A stretch of 21,927 bases of DNA from positions 1 through 21,927 of the forward strand of contig CAJMOT010000028.1 of assembly GCA_905214995.1 (NCBI GenBank), in the 5' to 3' direction. This DNA comes from an uncultured bacterium. Lineage in GTDB: Bacteria > Verrucomicrobiota > Verrucomicrobiia > Opitutales > Intestinicryptomonadaceae. How positions within the stretch are numbered: position 1 is the stretch's first letter; every line of letters starts with the position of its first letter. Positions 1-8,325 of this stretch are shown here, one piece after another. The notes below the pieces were generated by a model that had not been told where the DNA came from, did not search any database, and saw nothing but the letters and a program-made list of their open reading frames with translations. Position numbers and translations under genes: made by a program.

Positions 1-1298
1 GCAAAGACTTCATGCCGCCCGCGGCGGCAAAAGTCGAGGGGCACCCGCGCGTCCCGCTCGCCGCGCTCAAAGATCCCCGGGCGGGCTCCGGCGCGGGATT
101 CGGCAACATAAGGCCCGAATTTGTCGCAAAATCGTGCATTTCCTGCCACGTCAACAGGGGCGTAAACACCGTCCCGCCGCCGCACAGGACGCCCGACGGA
201 AAACGCGGGCCCGCGTACTATCTGGGCGGAAAATCCGGAACCGTGTTCACGGCGACTTCGCGCGCTTTTGAGCAGCCGTCTCCCGCCGTTATAGAGGCCG
301 GGCTTGAAAAGCGCTTCAATGCGGGCGAAGCGTTTTTCGAGGGAAATTTCGTGGAAGATTCCGACATGCCGTTCGGGGGGCTCGGGCCGACATACATGAA
401 GACTTCGTGTATAGCCTGCCACCCGGGATACGGGAGGGCGAGGCGCACGGCGAATTTTGCCGAAGAATACGGAAACGGTTACATCGCCACCGTCCACCGC
501 CCCGACGGAAGCGTTGCGGAAGGGTATACGCCCATGCTGCAAATCCATGCGGTAAAGCCGTACCTCCCCTATGCCCGCGGCGTGAAAATCGAATGGCGTG
601 AATTTGTCGACAGGCACGGCAACCGCTATCCCGACGGATCTCCGTACAACTCCGGAAAGCCCACGGAGGGAAAGCTCGTATACCCGACCGCCGACATAAT
701 CGGCCCCATCCTTCCGCTTCCGGACGACTACCGCGTGTCGATAGAGTCCACCATAGGCATATACGGCACGGGACTTTTGGACGCCATAAGCGACGAGTCG
801 ATACTAAGCGAGCACAGGCGGCAGCATTCGTTCTCGGGGCCGGTCAAGGGGATTCGCGGCAAGTGGATTGAGGAGCCTGACGGAAGCAGGAGGCTCGGCA
901 AATTCACATGGCATTGCGACCGCGCAACCCTCGAGAACGGCCCGGGTTCAAACGGCATTTACAACACTACAAACGTCACGCGCAAAGACAGGCCCGATCT
1001 CTACGCCACCCCGCAGTGGCTCGCAAAGCAGGAAGAGATGGGCATCGACACCTCGCCGCTGAAAAGGCGCAAAATAGAGGAGCTCTCGCGGAAGGATTTC
1101 GAGGACTTCATGGTCTGGCACAGGGGGCTTGCGGTTCCCGCGGCGCGCGGGCTCGACCGTCCGGAGGTTCAAAACGGCCAGAAGATTTTTTATGAAATCG
1201 GCTGCCCCCCTGCCACAAGCCGGAATGGAATACCGGCTTCTATCCCCCGCTGCCCGGGTACTCCAACCAGACAATCCGCCCCTACACCGACATGCTGA
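1..1298 (+). CDS. Di-haem oxidoreductase (DUF1111 / COG3488 family), N-terminal and central part; 5' end outside the window and reading frame broken
   Basis: The reading frame is already open at base 3, so the true start and the expected export signal lie upstream. Counting from the Met at base 12, two c-type haem-binding motifs are visible, CISCH (residues 42-46) and CIACH (133-137). The block GLLDAISDESIL and the later RLGKFTWHCDRATL resemble conserved parts of DUF1111 'thiol oxidoreductase' proteins, periplasmic relatives of MauG/cytochrome c peroxidases. The frame goes wrong in a run of six C at 1205-1210: residues after GCPP are nonsense and end at 1298, while the genuine C-terminus continues in the -1 frame to 1540. 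Adding one C gives CPPCH, a third haem motif. Neighbours downstream are siderophore transport genes; DUF1111 proteins are often found near iron-uptake genes, so an iron-related periplasmic redox role is plausible but inferred. Family call is confident; whether the gene works is not. Confidence 0.85.
   Translation, partial: KDFMPPAAAKVEGHPRVPLAALKDPRAGSGAGFGNIRPEFVAKSCISCHVNRGVNTVPPPHRTPDGKRGPAYYLGGKSGTVFTATSRAFEQPSPAVIEAGLEKRFNAGEAFFEGNFVEDSDMPFGGLGPTYMKTSCIACHPGYGRARRTANFAEEYGNGYIATVHRPDGSVAEGYTPMLQIHAVKPYLPYARGVKIEWREFVDRHGNRYPDGSPYNSGKPTEGKLVYPTADIIGPILPLPDDYRVSIESTIGIYGTGLLDAISDESILSEHRRQHSFSGPVKGIRGKWIEEPDGSRRLGKFTWHCDRATLENGPGSNGIYNTTNVTRKDRPDLYATPQWLAKQEEMGIDTSPLKRRKIEELSRKDFEDFMVWHRGLAVPAARGLDRPEVQNGQKIFYEIGCPPATSRNGIPASIPRCPGTPTRQSAPTPTC
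1205..1210 (+). other. Run of six C that breaks the di-haem gene, possible slippage site
   Basis: The zero-frame codons around it are TGC CCC CCT. Read as C CCC CCT this fits the X XXY YYZ layout of -1 slippery sites. A -1 slip, or one extra C, yields TGC CCC CCC TGC CAC, which is CPPCH, and joins both halves of the gene. A sequencing or assembly miscount in the homopolymer is the simplest explanation. A real mutation or slippage cannot be excluded from one sequence. Confidence 0.6.
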
Positions 1299-1540
1299 TG
1301 CACGACATGGGCGAGGAAAACCGCGGGCGTTTCAGGACATTCCGCACGCCGCCGCTCTGGGGGCGCGGGCTGATGCGCAAGACCGCGGGACACACCGACA
1401 TGTTCCACGATTTGCGCGCGAGAGACTTCGAGGAGGCGGTGTTGTGGCACTTCGGCGAAGCCGAGTTCGCCCGCGAGAGGTTCAGGGAGCTCTCCGCCAA
1501 GGAGAGGTCCGACCTGATAGAGTTTTTGGAGGCTTTGTAG
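1211..1540 (+). CDS. C-terminal part of the same di-haem oxidoreductase in the shifted (-1) frame
   Basis: From base 1211 this frame reads CHKPEWNTGFYPPLPGY, then PYTDMLMHDMG and FRTPPLWGRGL, which are the hallmark C-terminal blocks of DUF1111 di-haem oxidoreductases (family form PYTDLLLHDMG ... WRTPPLWG). It ends at the TAG at 1538-1540. It has no sensible start of its own; the first ATG (1292) lies inside the conserved PYTDMLMHD block. It is therefore the tail of the upstream frame and not a separate gene. Joined to the upstream part it gives a protein with three CxxCH motifs. Confidence 0.85.
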   Translation, partial: CHKPEWNTGFYPPLPGYSNQTIRPYTDMLMHDMGEENRGRFRTFRTPPLWGRGLMRKTAGHTDMFHDLRARDFEEAVLWHFGEAEFARERFRELSAKERSDLIEFLEAL

Positions 1541-1560
1541 ACTAAGGAAACGGCGATTTT

Positions 1561-2637
1561 ATGGACAATAATTTCGGAAAAAATCTCAGAACATCCTCAA
1601 AGGCGCTGCCGCTCTGCGCAAAGTCCGCGGAAATCAGATTCGCGGTTGCGGAGGGCGGCGAAATCTCCGACGGGGCGGAGTTGCTCGCCTCGGTCGCGGG
1701 CGGCGATTCCCTCGCCGTCGCCGAACTCTACGCCGGGGAATCCGCCGGAGCCGCCGGGTTTCCCTCCTGCGGGCTCACGCGTTTTTTCGGAACCCAGACG
1801 GGCGAAAAAGGCTTCTACCGCGGAATGGAGGCTATGGCCGTTTCGGGCGCGGGGGTCCGGAGGCTGGAATTTGAGGGAAGGCGGGCCGGCATTTGCTTTG
1901 AGGACGACTGCGCGCGCTACGCGGTCTTGGGCGGGCTTTTCCCCCGCGACCCGTCCGGGCCGAAATACGGGCAGGCGCTCGACGTGTTCGGCGCGATGGA
2001 GGGCGCGCTGAAAGGCGCCGGAATGGATTTTTCAAACGTGTTCCGCACGTGGTTTTACAACGACGGCATTCTCGATTGGTACGGAGACTTCAACCGCGCC
2101 CGCGACGCGTTTTTTGAAAAGCGCGGCGTGTTCGGCCGCTATGTGCCCGCGAGCACGGGAATAGGCTCCCGCAATGCGGAGGGGGCGGCTGTCATGGCGA
2201 GGGCCTTTGCGATTCTCCCCAAGCGGCCCGACGCGAAATTCTCGGCGGTTCCCTCGCCCCTGCAATGCCCGGCGCTCGACTACCGCAGCTCGTTCAGCCG
2301 CGCCGCGGAGTTTTCCCATCCTCGCTTCCGGTATCTGACAATCTCGGGCACGGCGAGCATCGAGCCCGGCGGAAAGACCGCTCATGCGGGCGACATAAGG
2401 GGGCAGATAAACCTCTCCCTCGACGTCGCGGGAGCCATATTGGAGTCGCGCGGCATGGGCTGGGGCGATGTCCTGCGCTCCGTGGCGTATTTGAAGGACG
2501 CGGCGTATGAACCCGCCTTTGCCGAAATCCGGAAGGCGCGCGGGCTCGAAAAATTGCCGTGCGTCTGGATTCAGGCCGACGTGTGCCGCGGCGACCTGCT
2601 GTTTGAAATAGAGCTCGACGCGGCGGTCGCGCGCTGA
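1561..2637 (+). CDS. Chorismatase / tandem RidA-like protein (FkbO-Hyg5-XanB2 type)
   Basis: This 358-residue protein looks like the chorismatases, enzymes with a RidA (YjgF)-like fold that hydrolyse chorismate to dihydroxy-cyclohexadiene carboxylate or hydroxybenzoates. Visible family blocks are FRTWFYNDGI (161-170), PASTGIGSRNAEGAA (196-210), YRSSFSRA (241-248), GTASIEPGG (263-271) and the C-terminal ADVCRGDLLFEIELDA (339-354). The last contains the Glu and Cys positions that by family comparison sit in the active site. Upstream is a weak AGGA at 1545-1548. The gene ends 4 bases before the first siderophore permease, so it is very probably in one operon with the importer. No signal peptide is visible, so it should be cytoplasmic. 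It could be a non-chorismatase member of the Rid superfamily; the reaction and product type are not decided by what I can see. Confidence 0.7.
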   Translation: MDNNFGKNLRTSSKALPLCAKSAEIRFAVAEGGEISDGAELLASVAGGDSLAVAELYAGESAGAAGFPSCGLTRFFGTQTGEKGFYRGMEAMAVSGAGVRRLEFEGRRAGICFEDDCARYAVLGGLFPRDPSGPKYGQALDVFGAMEGALKGAGMDFSNVFRTWFYNDGILDWYGDFNRARDAFFEKRGVFGRYVPASTGIGSRNAEGAAVMARAFAILPKRPDAKFSAVPSPLQCPALDYRSSFSRAAEFSHPRFRYLTISGTASIEPGGKTAHAGDIRGQINLSLDVAGAILESRGMGWGDVLRSVAYLKDAAYEPAFAEIRKARGLEKLPCVWIQADVCRGDLLFEIELDAAVAR

Positions 2638-2641
2638 TGCG

Positions 2642-3595
2642 ATGGCGTGGAGAATTGTCCAGTGGCTCGCGTTGGCGGCGCTCGCGCTGTGGTCGCTCTT
2701 CGTCGGGGTTGCCGACCTCTCCGCGGCGGAGATTTTCGGCGGCGGAGGGGAGTCGCTCCGGATACTCCTGACGAGCAGGGTTCCGAGGCTCGCCAGCATA
2801 CTCGTGGCAGGCGGCAGCCTCGCGATTTCGGGGCTCATCATGCAGCGCATAACGCAGAACCGATTCGTCTCGCCCACGACGGCGGGGACGATGGAGTGGT
2901 GCAGGCTCGGGGTGATGGCCGCCATAATTCTCTTCCCGGACGCGCCGGCGCTTCTGAGGGTGGGAAGCGCCTTTGCGGTGTCGCTCGTCGGGACTTCCGC
3001 GTTTCTTGCGTTCGCGTCGCGCATAAGGCGCGCCGATTCGGTTCTCGTGCCGCTCACGGGCATGATGCTCGGGGGCGTCGTGAACGCCGCGGCGACGTTT
3101 TTCGCGTACCAGTGCGACATCGTCCAAAACATTGCCTCCTGGCTCCAGGGGAATTTTTCGCTCGTTATATTCGGAAATTACGAGCTTCTGTACATGGGTA
3201 TTCCGTTCATGATTCTGGCGTACTTCTACGCGGACCGCTTCACGATAGCCGGAATGGGGCGCGACGCCGCCATCTCCCTCGGCCTCGACCACTCCGCAAT
3301 CGTGCGCGCGGGGCTCGTGATAGTCTCGGTGGTGAGTTCCATAACAATCGTCGGGGTCGGCAACATTCCGTTCGTCGGGCTCGTCGTCCCGAACATAGTC
3401 TCCATATTCAGGGGCGACTCCGTAAGGGGGATACTCTTCGATACGGCCTGGCTTGGAGCGGTTCTCGTGCTCTCGTGCGACATGCTCGGAAGGCTTCTGA
3501 TAAGCCCGTACGAAATTCCGGTCGGGATAATTTTGAGCGTTGTCGGGGGCTCCGTGTTTCTGGCGCTCCTGCTCGGAAGGAGGCGGCATGGATAG
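2642..3595 (+). CDS. Iron-siderophore ABC importer, FecCD-family permease 1 (YclN/CeuB/FatD-like)
   Basis: A 317-residue, strongly hydrophobic membrane protein with the FecCD/BtuC fold pattern of repeated transmembrane helices. The block SRVPRLASILVAGGSLAISG followed by LIMQRITQNRFVSPTTAGTM is characteristic of the first permease of petrobactin/catechol importers such as Bacillus YclN and Campylobacter CeuB. GNIPFVGLVVPNIV near residue 240 is the conserved cytoplasmic loop region that contacts the ATPase. It starts 4 bases after the chorismatase-like gene and overlaps the next permease by 8 bases, so translation is probably coupled. Together with the next gene it would form the inner-membrane channel carrying a ferric chelate from periplasm to cytoplasm. 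The family is certain; the substrate is inferred from resemblance only. Confidence 0.93.
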   Translation: MAWRIVQWLALAALALWSLFVGVADLSAAEIFGGGGESLRILLTSRVPRLASILVAGGSLAISGLIMQRITQNRFVSPTTAGTMEWCRLGVMAAIILFPDAPALLRVGSAFAVSLVGTSAFLAFASRIRRADSVLVPLTGMMLGGVVNAAATFFAYQCDIVQNIASWLQGNFSLVIFGNYELLYMGIPFMILAYFYADRFTIAGMGRDAAISLGLDHSAIVRAGLVIVSVVSSITIVGVGNIPFVGLVVPNIVSIFRGDSVRGILFDTAWLGAVLVLSCDMLGRLLISPYEIPVGIILSVVGGSVFLALLLGRRRHG

Positions 3596-4565
3596 CGCGC
3601 CGAACAGCCGCCGCAGGGCGTTTGCCGCCGCTTTCGCCGCGCTCGGAATCGCGTTTCTGGCGCTCGCGCTCTATTACGCGCTCTCCGGGCTCTCCGCCGA
3701 AACGTGGGATTACAGCCTTCCGCGCCGCATAAAAGTGCTGGCCGGCATATCGCTCGTGGCGGTGTCCGTCGGCATGGCGGCCGTCGTATTCCAGACCGTC
3801 ACCGCCAACTACATTCTCACTCCGGGCATAATGGGGCTCGACAACCTTTACGTGTTTTTGCAGACGCTCGTCATCTATTTTTGCGGCAGCGGCGGGCTCG
3901 GCGAGCTCGCGGGCCCGCCGCAGTTCGTCGCAACCGTCGCGCTGATGTCCGGAATGTGCGCGCTCATATTCGTTCTCATGTTTCGCAGGCGGGACGGGAG
4001 CGTCTACTATGCGGCGCTCGTCGGCATAGTGTTCGGCATAGCCTTCGAGGGGATGTCGAACTTCATGCAGGTCATAATCGACCCGAGCGAATTTTCCGTT
4101 CTCGAAGGCAGAATGTTCGCGAGCTTCAACCGCATAAACGTAGGGCTGCTCGGCATATCGGCCGCGGCGGTGGCGGCCGCCGCGCTGTGGATGCTGCCGG
4201 ACTTCCGGAATCTCGACGCGCTGACGCTCGGGCGTTCGCAGTCGGTGGCGCTGGGCGTGGATTACAGGCGCGCGGTTTTGAAGTCGATGGTGGCGGTTGC
4301 CGTGCTCACTTCGGCTTCGACGGCGCTCGTGGGGCCCGTGACATTTCTGGGAATCATAGTTGCGAGCCTCGCGCGCTTTATTTTCCCGACATACCGGCAC
4401 GGAGTCCTCGTCCCGGGCGCGATACTCGCGGGGCTGTGCGTCCTGACCTTCGGAATGCTTGTGACGGAGAGGGTTTTGAATTTCGCGGTCCCCCTCGGGG
4501 TCGTCATAAACTTCGCCGGCGGAATTTATTTCATATATCTTATGCTCAAATACAGAAGCTTATGA
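3588..4565 (+). CDS. Iron-siderophore ABC importer, FecCD-family permease 2 (YclO/CeuC/FatC-like)
   Basis: I place the start at the ATG at 3588, preceded by GGAGG at 3579-3583; an upstream in-frame start at 3540 would lie deep in the preceding gene. The product is 325 residues and very hydrophobic. The segment TANYILTPGIMGLDNLYVF is typical of the second permease in the YclNOPQ/CeuBCDE type, where the family has 'TPSIMGFD-LYV'. The later ALVGPVTFLGIIVASLAR is the FecCD loop that meets the ATPase. It overlaps permease 1 by 8 bases and the ATPase by 4 bases (ATGA). Its role is the partner half of the membrane channel. No damaged motif was seen. Confidence 0.92.
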   Translation: MDSAPNSRRRAFAAAFAALGIAFLALALYYALSGLSAETWDYSLPRRIKVLAGISLVAVSVGMAAVVFQTVTANYILTPGIMGLDNLYVFLQTLVIYFCGSGGLGELAGPPQFVATVALMSGMCALIFVLMFRRRDGSVYYAALVGIVFGIAFEGMSNFMQVIIDPSEFSVLEGRMFASFNRINVGLLGISAAAVAAAALWMLPDFRNLDALTLGRSQSVALGVDYRRAVLKSMVAVAVLTSASTALVGPVTFLGIIVASLARFIFPTYRHGVLVPGAILAGLCVLTFGMLVTERVLNFAVPLGVVINFAGGIYFIYLMLKYRSL

Positions 4566-5320
4566 TAGTCTTGAAGAACCTTTCAAAAAAATACCGCTCC
4601 GCCGCCGTTCTCGACGGCGTGAGCGCGTCGCTGCCCGAGGGGAAGATAACGGCATTCATCGGCGGCAACGGAGCGGGCAAGAGCACGGCGCTCAACATAA
4701 TAAGCCGGCTGATCCCAGCGACCTCAGGAACCGTGGAAATAGACGGCGTCCCGCTCGGCTCGTGGAAGAGCCGCGAGCTCGCCAAGAGGCTTGCCATTCT
4801 CTCTCAGAATCCGTGCACGCCCGCGCGCCTCACGGTGGAAGAGCTCGTTGAGTTCGGGAGGTTCCCCCACTGCAACGGGCGCCCGGGAACGGAAGACCGA
4901 AGAATGGTCGAATTCGCCATGGAGTGCGCCGGCATATCCGACTTGCGGAACCGCTTTCTGGACGAGCTGTCGGGAGGACAGCGGCAGATAGCCCACATAG
5001 CGATGGCGATCGCGCAGGACACCAAGTACATACTGCTCGACGAGCCGCTCAACAACCTCGACATGAACCGGGCGGCGAAAGTCATGAAACTCGTCAGAAC
5101 GCTCGCGAGAGATAGAGGCAAGAGCGTCGTCATAGTAATCCACGACATCAACTTCGTCTCGTTTTACGCCGATTTCGTGGCGGCCTTCAAAAACGGGAAG
5201 ATGCTCTACTGCGGGCCGACGGACGGGGCGATGTCCCCGCTGGTGTTGCGCGACGTGTACGACATGGAGATCGCCGTGGAGGAGCGCGGAGGCAAAAAAC
5301 TGTGCGTCTACTACGAATGA
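4562..5320 (+). CDS. Iron-siderophore ABC importer ATP-binding protein (YclP/CeuD-like)
   Basis: The start is the ATG at 4562 inside an ATGA overlap with the permease stop; the longer open frame upstream is only the shadow of the permease. The 252-residue product has a complete ABC ATPase set: Walker A GGNGAGKST (34-42, with Gly where Pro is usual), Q-loop Gln in LSQN (80-83), signature LSGGQRQ (136-142), Walker B YILLDEP (156-162), D-loop NNLD (164-167) and switch His in IHD (193-195). It would energise import through the two preceding permeases on the cytoplasmic face. All catalytic residues are present, so it should be active. Order and spacing place it in the same operon. Confidence 0.95.
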   Translation: MIVLKNLSKKYRSAAVLDGVSASLPEGKITAFIGGNGAGKSTALNIISRLIPATSGTVEIDGVPLGSWKSRELAKRLAILSQNPCTPARLTVEELVEFGRFPHCNGRPGTEDRRMVEFAMECAGISDLRNRFLDELSGGQRQIAHIAMAIAQDTKYILLDEPLNNLDMNRAAKVMKLVRTLARDRGKSVVIVIHDINFVSFYADFVAAFKNGKMLYCGPTDGAMSPLVLRDVYDMEIAVEERGGKKLCVYYE

Positions 5321-5347
5321 AAATTTGGAATTTTTGAGGACAAGCAT

Positions 5348-6256
5348 ATGAAAAATAAAATACTGGCGCTCTCAGCATTCGCGGCGTTTCTCGCCGCCCC
5401 CGCATTCGCCGCGGATTTCGCATCTGCGGCGCACCCAAAGGGGGAGGTGAAAATACCGCTCAATCCCGCGCGCGCGGCCGTTCTCGACTACGGCTCGCTC
5501 GACACCCTCGACGCCCTCGGCGTCAGGGCAAAACTGGCGCTGCCCAAGAAAAATCTTCCGTCGTATCTGGCGAAGTTCAAGGGCGGCGAATACGTCGACA
5601 TCGGCGGCGTCAAGGAGTTCAATCTCGAGACGATAAACGCCTTCAAGCCCGATTTCATCATAATATCAGGCAGGCAGCAGGACTATTACGAGGAGCTCTC
5701 CGCAATCGCTCCGGTATATCTGGTAAACGGCATCGCGAAAGACCAGCTCGCAGAGGGCGAAAAAAACATAAAGTTTTTCGGGAAAGTTTTCGGGCTTGAA
5801 AAGGAGGCCGAGAAGGCGGTAGCCGAAATAGGCGCGGCTGTGTCGAAGACGCGCGAAAAGGCGCAAAAATGCGGCATGAAGGCCCTCGTGCTGCTGACGA
5901 ACGACGGCAAGATAAGCGCGTACGGCTCGGGCTCGCGCTTCGGGATAATCCACGACGCCCTCGGAATGCGGCAGGCGGATTCGCGCATAAAAGCCGGCAT
6001 ACACGGACAGCTCGTGAACTACGAGTACATCGCCGTCGCCAATCCCGACATAATATTCGTAGTCGACCGCTCCGCCGCCATAGGCGTCCGCACGAAAGGC
6101 GCGCGGCTTCTCGACAACGCTTTGGTGGCGAAGACTTCCGCCGCCAAGAACGGCCGCATAATTATGCTCGACCCCGAATGCTGGTATCTCTCCGGCGGCG
6201 GCATAGAATCGCTCAAAAAAATGGTTTCGGAGGTGGACGCCGCCATATCGAAATGA
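5348..6256 (+). CDS. Periplasmic siderophore-binding protein (YclQ/CeuE/FatB-like)
   Basis: A 302-residue protein with a clear signal peptide, KNKILALSAFAAFLAAPAFA followed by AD, and no lipobox, so it should be a soluble periplasmic protein. After it come blocks typical of the petrobactin/catechol binding proteins: PARAAVLDYGSLDTLDALG, LPKKNLPSYLAKFKGGEY, FKPDFIIISGRQQDYYEELS and, near the C-terminus, LDPECWYLSGGG. A good ribosome site (GAGGA at 5336-5340) lies 7 bases before the ATG and only 27 bases separate it from the ATPase gene, so it completes the permease-permease-ATPase-binding-protein operon. Its task is to capture the iron chelate delivered by an outer-membrane receptor, plausibly the one encoded convergently just downstream. 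The exact ligand is unknown; the sequence type favours catecholate or mixed catechol siderophores. Confidence 0.93.
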   Translation: MKNKILALSAFAAFLAAPAFAADFASAAHPKGEVKIPLNPARAAVLDYGSLDTLDALGVRAKLALPKKNLPSYLAKFKGGEYVDIGGVKEFNLETINAFKPDFIIISGRQQDYYEELSAIAPVYLVNGIAKDQLAEGEKNIKFFGKVFGLEKEAEKAVAEIGAAVSKTREKAQKCGMKALVLLTNDGKISAYGSGSRFGIIHDALGMRQADSRIKAGIHGQLVNYEYIAVANPDIIFVVDRSAAIGVRTKGARLLDNALVAKTSAAKNGRIIMLDPECWYLSGGGIESLKKMVSEVDAAISK

Positions 6257-6259
6257 CCT

Positions 6260-6303
6260 CCGCAAAATCTTGCGGGTCCGCCGGACGCGCCCTGCGTCCG
6301 GCG
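6260..6303. terminator. Hairpins between convergent binding-protein and TonB-receptor genes, probable terminator
   Basis: The 53 bases between the two convergent stops hold two perfect inverted repeats. CCGCAA / TTGCGG (6260-6265 with 6270-6275) has a 4-base loop, and CGCCGGACGC / GCGTCCGGCG (6279-6288 with 6294-6303) has a 5-base loop. The second is a strong GC-rich stem. The T-runs that follow on either strand are short, so intrinsic termination is likely but not certain. Confidence 0.55.
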
Positions 6304-6309
6304 CGCCCT

Positions 6310-8325
6310 TTAAAATTTGAATTCCACCCCTACCCTCACGTTTCGCCCGAGCGCCGGATACCACGAATCTCCGTAGGCGGAATGGACTGCGTATGAGGCG
6401 TAGATTTCGTCGGTGACATTGTTGAAGGCGGCGAAGGCGCGGACGTTTTCAGTTATGAAAAAGTTCGCGACGAAATTCAGAGTCCACGCGGCGGGCATTT
6501 TCTCCTGAGAATTGGCGAAGTCGCTGCCCATGTACTGGCCGCTCGCCCATTCGTATTCCACGGCGAGCTCCAAAAATTCAACCGGCCGAACCCACGCGCG
6601 CGTGGTGGAGACTATCGCGGGGACGAGCGGCACTCTGTTGCCGCCGTATTCTCCGCCGTCGAATTTGGCGGATACGAACGCCCACGCCGTGGACACGCCG
6701 AAATGCTCGAGCTCGTATGCCAACCGCACGTCCGCGCCGAACCTGTCCGTCGAACCGATGTTTTCGGAGGCGTAAGTTGCGGGGTTGAGCATTATCTCGT
6801 TGTCGAGGTGCATGAAAAACAGGCTGACGTTCGCCCTCCACGGACCGCTTGCAAAGTTGACGCCGATTTCATAGTTCTGGCCGCGCTCGGGGTCGATGAG
6901 GGGATTGAAGGCGTCGGTGGCGTACCCCCAGTACGACGCCATTTCGTCGATGGCCGGATATCTGTAAATCTGGTCGAACCTGAAATAGACGTTGCAAGTC
7001 TCGTCGAGCTTGGCGTTGAAGCCTATCTGCCCCGCGAATCCCCCGAAATTTTTGCTCTCGTCGTAGGGAGCGGCGGAATAGTGGTCTACATAATTCAGGG
7101 CGGTTTCGTACCTTCCCGCGGCCGTCACCGAAAACACGTCGTCTATCGCAAGTCTCCCGCCGAGCCACGGGGCGACCGTGACGCGCTCAATGTCGGTGGA
7201 GCCTATTTTATCGGAATACCCCCCGTCGGAATACCGCTTCGACGACATGTTGTCGTAATAGAAGTCGACCCCGCCCTCGGCGAAGCTCTCGTCCCCCGAG
7301 CCGAGCAGGACGCGGTAGCGCGGCGTAAACGACGCCGTCCACAGCACGACGCTGTTCGACGTGTCTGCCCACGAAGACGGAAAGAGAGTGTCGACCTCGC
7401 GCATATTGGCGCCCATCTGGATTGCGCCCTCGCCAAAAGAAGATGAATTTTCGAGCGCGGCGGCGACGGTCGCGAAATTGAGGTTGTTTTCGCTCGAAAC
7501 GCCCGAATTAGAGGTCGGGTCGCGCATCATTTCGGAGTATGACGAAAGCGGGTTGGCCCAGCGCAGAAATTCGTCGCCGCCGCTCGCGGAAAACGTGATG
7601 CCGTTCTGCTCGTCGAGCTTTGCGCCGGCGGCTACGGCGGCGGTTTTGTTCCAGTTGAGCGAATTGTCCACGTACCCGCTGTTGTGGTAGTAGTTTGCGG
7701 AAGCGGAGGCGTAGTAGTCGCCGTCGGAATGCGAGGCGCGCGCGTACCCCTGGTACTCGCCGTAGGTTCCGAAAAACCCTCCTATCTTCGCGGCGTCCGG
7801 CTGGTTCCAGCGCTTTGTCGTGATTTTCACCACCCCGCTCTCGGCGTAATTTCCGTATGCGGCGGTCTGCGGGCCGCGCATGACCTCGATGTTTTCGATG
7901 TTCTCGAGCGGCAGCTGCGCCCAGTTTATGAAAGAGAGGTCGAGCGTGTTGAGCCTCTGCCCGTCCACTATGACCATGACGCGCTGGCCGCTGTTCTCGC
8001 CGAATCCGCGCATGGAAAGCTCCGCGGTAAACGGGCTCGGTCCCGTGTTGCGAACGTTGACGCCCGCGTGCCTGCGCAGGACGTCGGGGACGGAGACGAG
8101 GCCGCTCTTTTCTATCGCATCGGACGATATGTTCCGCGTGCTGGCGGGGACGTCGAATACGGAATCCGCAAAGCGCAGGGCGGTCACCTCGTACGCGTCG
8201 AGGGTTTTGACGCCGCCCTCCTCCGACCCGCCGGGATCTTCCGCGAAATTTTGGGCCCGCGCGAAGAGCGCGGCGGGAATTAACGAAAATAGGATTGCTG
8301 CCGTTTTTGCGGTCTTTCTTTTCAT
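6310..8325 (-). CDS. TonB-dependent outer-membrane receptor, probably for an iron chelate
   Basis: This 671-residue protein has a signal peptide ending near ARA-QN (residue 24) and a TonB-box-like stretch TLDAYEVTAL (41-50). The plug domain shows VPDVLRRHAGVNV, SMRGFG, VIVDGQRLN, WAQLPLENIENIEVMRGP and AYGNYAESGVVKITTK (about 79-171). The rest is a beta-barrel rich in aromatic residues and ends in Phe, as outer-membrane proteins usually do. Its start overlaps the stop of the upstream flavin-protein gene (ATGA), so it is the last gene of a three-gene operon with a decarboxylase. It converges on a siderophore importer, making a ferric-chelate substrate the best guess; cobalamin or another scarce nutrient is possible. 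No iron-regulator box could be identified by eye. Confidence 0.93.
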   Translation of the reverse strand: MKRKTAKTAAILFSLIPAALFARAQNFAEDPGGSEEGGVKTLDAYEVTALRFADSVFDVPASTRNISSDAIEKSGLVSVPDVLRRHAGVNVRNTGPSPFTAELSMRGFGENSGQRVMVIVDGQRLNTLDLSFINWAQLPLENIENIEVMRGPQTAAYGNYAESGVVKITTKRWNQPDAAKIGGFFGTYGEYQGYARASHSDGDYYASASANYYHNSGYVDNSLNWNKTAAVAAGAKLDEQNGITFSASGGDEFLRWANPLSSYSEMMRDPTSNSGVSSENNLNFATVAAALENSSSFGEGAIQMGANMREVDTLFPSSWADTSNSVVLWTASFTPRYRVLLGSGDESFAEGGVDFYYDNMSSKRYSDGGYSDKIGSTDIERVTVAPWLGGRLAIDDVFSVTAAGRYETALNYVDHYSAAPYDESKNFGGFAGQIGFNAKLDETCNVYFRFDQIYRYPAIDEMASYWGYATDAFNPLIDPERGQNYEIGVNFASGPWRANVSLFFMHLDNEIMLNPATYASENIGSTDRFGADVRLAYELEHFGVSTAWAFVSAKFDGGEYGGNRVPLVPAIVSTTRAWVRPVEFLELAVEYEWASGQYMGSDFANSQEKMPAAWTLNFVANFFITENVRAFAAFNNVTDEIYASYAVHSAYGDSWYPALGRNVRVGVEFKF

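Noticed and set aside
2032..3132. Long minus-strand open frames opposite the importer genes, also 2294-3589, 3408-4400 and 18061-19128
   Set aside because: They lie opposite clearly coding genes, have Arg/His-rich low-complexity products, and arise from the GC-biased third positions of the real genes.
4661..4690. Walker A of the ATPase reads GGNGAGKST and not GPNGAGKST
   Set aside because: The position is variable in ABC ATPases and all catalytic residues are intact.
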